From Serilophus lunatus (Eukaryota > Chordata > Aves > Passeriformes > Eurylaimidae), in contig VXBA01001197.1 in assembly GCA_013399895.1 (NCBI GenBank), forward strand, positions 372,001 through 436,000: 64,000 nt of DNA, given 5' to 3'. Shown piece by piece: positions 63,901-64,000 of this stretch. Position numbers and translations under genes: made by a program. The notes beneath the pieces were generated by a model that was not told the DNA's origin, searched no databases, and worked only from the letters and a program-made list of their open reading frames with translations. Position 1 is the stretch's first letter. The number at the start of each line of letters is the position of its first letter.

Positions 63901-64000
63901 TTTTAGTTCCGAGTTAGAACAACACTGGTATAAAGGGACTGCCTATACAATTGCTACTGGCCAAAAAACAGGTTTGGAATTGCTGTGAAAGGACTTTTTG

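Larger units (their letters stand above)
49863..64000 (-). other. Upstream SYNE2 sequence, mostly intronic
   Basis: E1 opens with a split codon, so the gene must continue into this 14 kb. I support one probable exon (51189-51304) and list weaker exon candidates in the findings. It also holds an A run at 54907-54920, a G/T-rich block at 54484-54632, a CpG-rich patch at 60240-60480, an A-rich run broken by G at 60942-60960 followed by an N, and otherwise AT-rich sequence with no other gene recognised. Confidence 0.6.

Overview
The window is vertebrate, almost certainly avian, nuclear DNA. It has compact exons separated by AT-rich introns, 3'-truncated CR1 LINE copies ending in the typical ATTCTATGA-type tail, and solo-LTR-like pieces of a common avian endogenous retrovirus family. 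I see no bacterial features, CRISPR arrays, tRNAs or rRNAs. The exact species cannot be read from the sequence.

The one gene I can identify is SYNE2 (nesprin-2), transcribed from the minus strand, so its 5' side is at high coordinates. I assembled 16 consecutive coding exons, from 49862 down to 15102, by hand from splice sites. They join in one open frame of 949 codons plus a stop. The product is the C-terminal part of the giant protein: a train of spectrin repeats, a basic non-repeat linker (exon 30766..30892), two exons of the last repeat (30435..30590 and 29586..29735), and the KASH domain (15102..15299), which ends in PPPT. The PPPT ending and the repeat sequences match nesprin-2 rather than nesprin-1 (PPPL). 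The protein anchors in the outer nuclear membrane. Its luminal KASH tail binds SUN proteins, and the cytoplasmic spectrin repeats connect to the cytoskeleton.

Layout from low to high coordinates. 1-15101: sequence downstream of SYNE2 with one clear CR1 copy (783-1300), simple repeats, and a candidate polyadenylation site near 13.53-13.57 kb. 15102-15299: KASH exon. 15300-29585: a 14.3 kb last intron holding a degenerate CR1, two oppositely oriented LTR pieces and a large CR1 3' end that still shows reverse-transcriptase C-terminal sequence. 29586-40844: twelve closely spaced spectrin-repeat and linker exons. 40845-49704: two long introns separated by the exons at 45859-46168 and 46587-46759. 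49705-49862: first firm exon. 49863-64000: upstream SYNE2 sequence with one probable exon (51189-51304), several weaker exon candidates, a G/T-rich low-complexity block and a CpG-rich patch at 60.2-60.5 kb that could be an exon or an internal promoter. One unresolved base (N) lies at 60961.

The most useful leads are the unannotated upstream exon candidates, the weak donor of exon 40683..40844, possible internal regulatory elements for short nesprin-2 isoforms, the lineage-divergent basic linker, and the head-to-head LTR pair. I found no convincing wholly new biological system.
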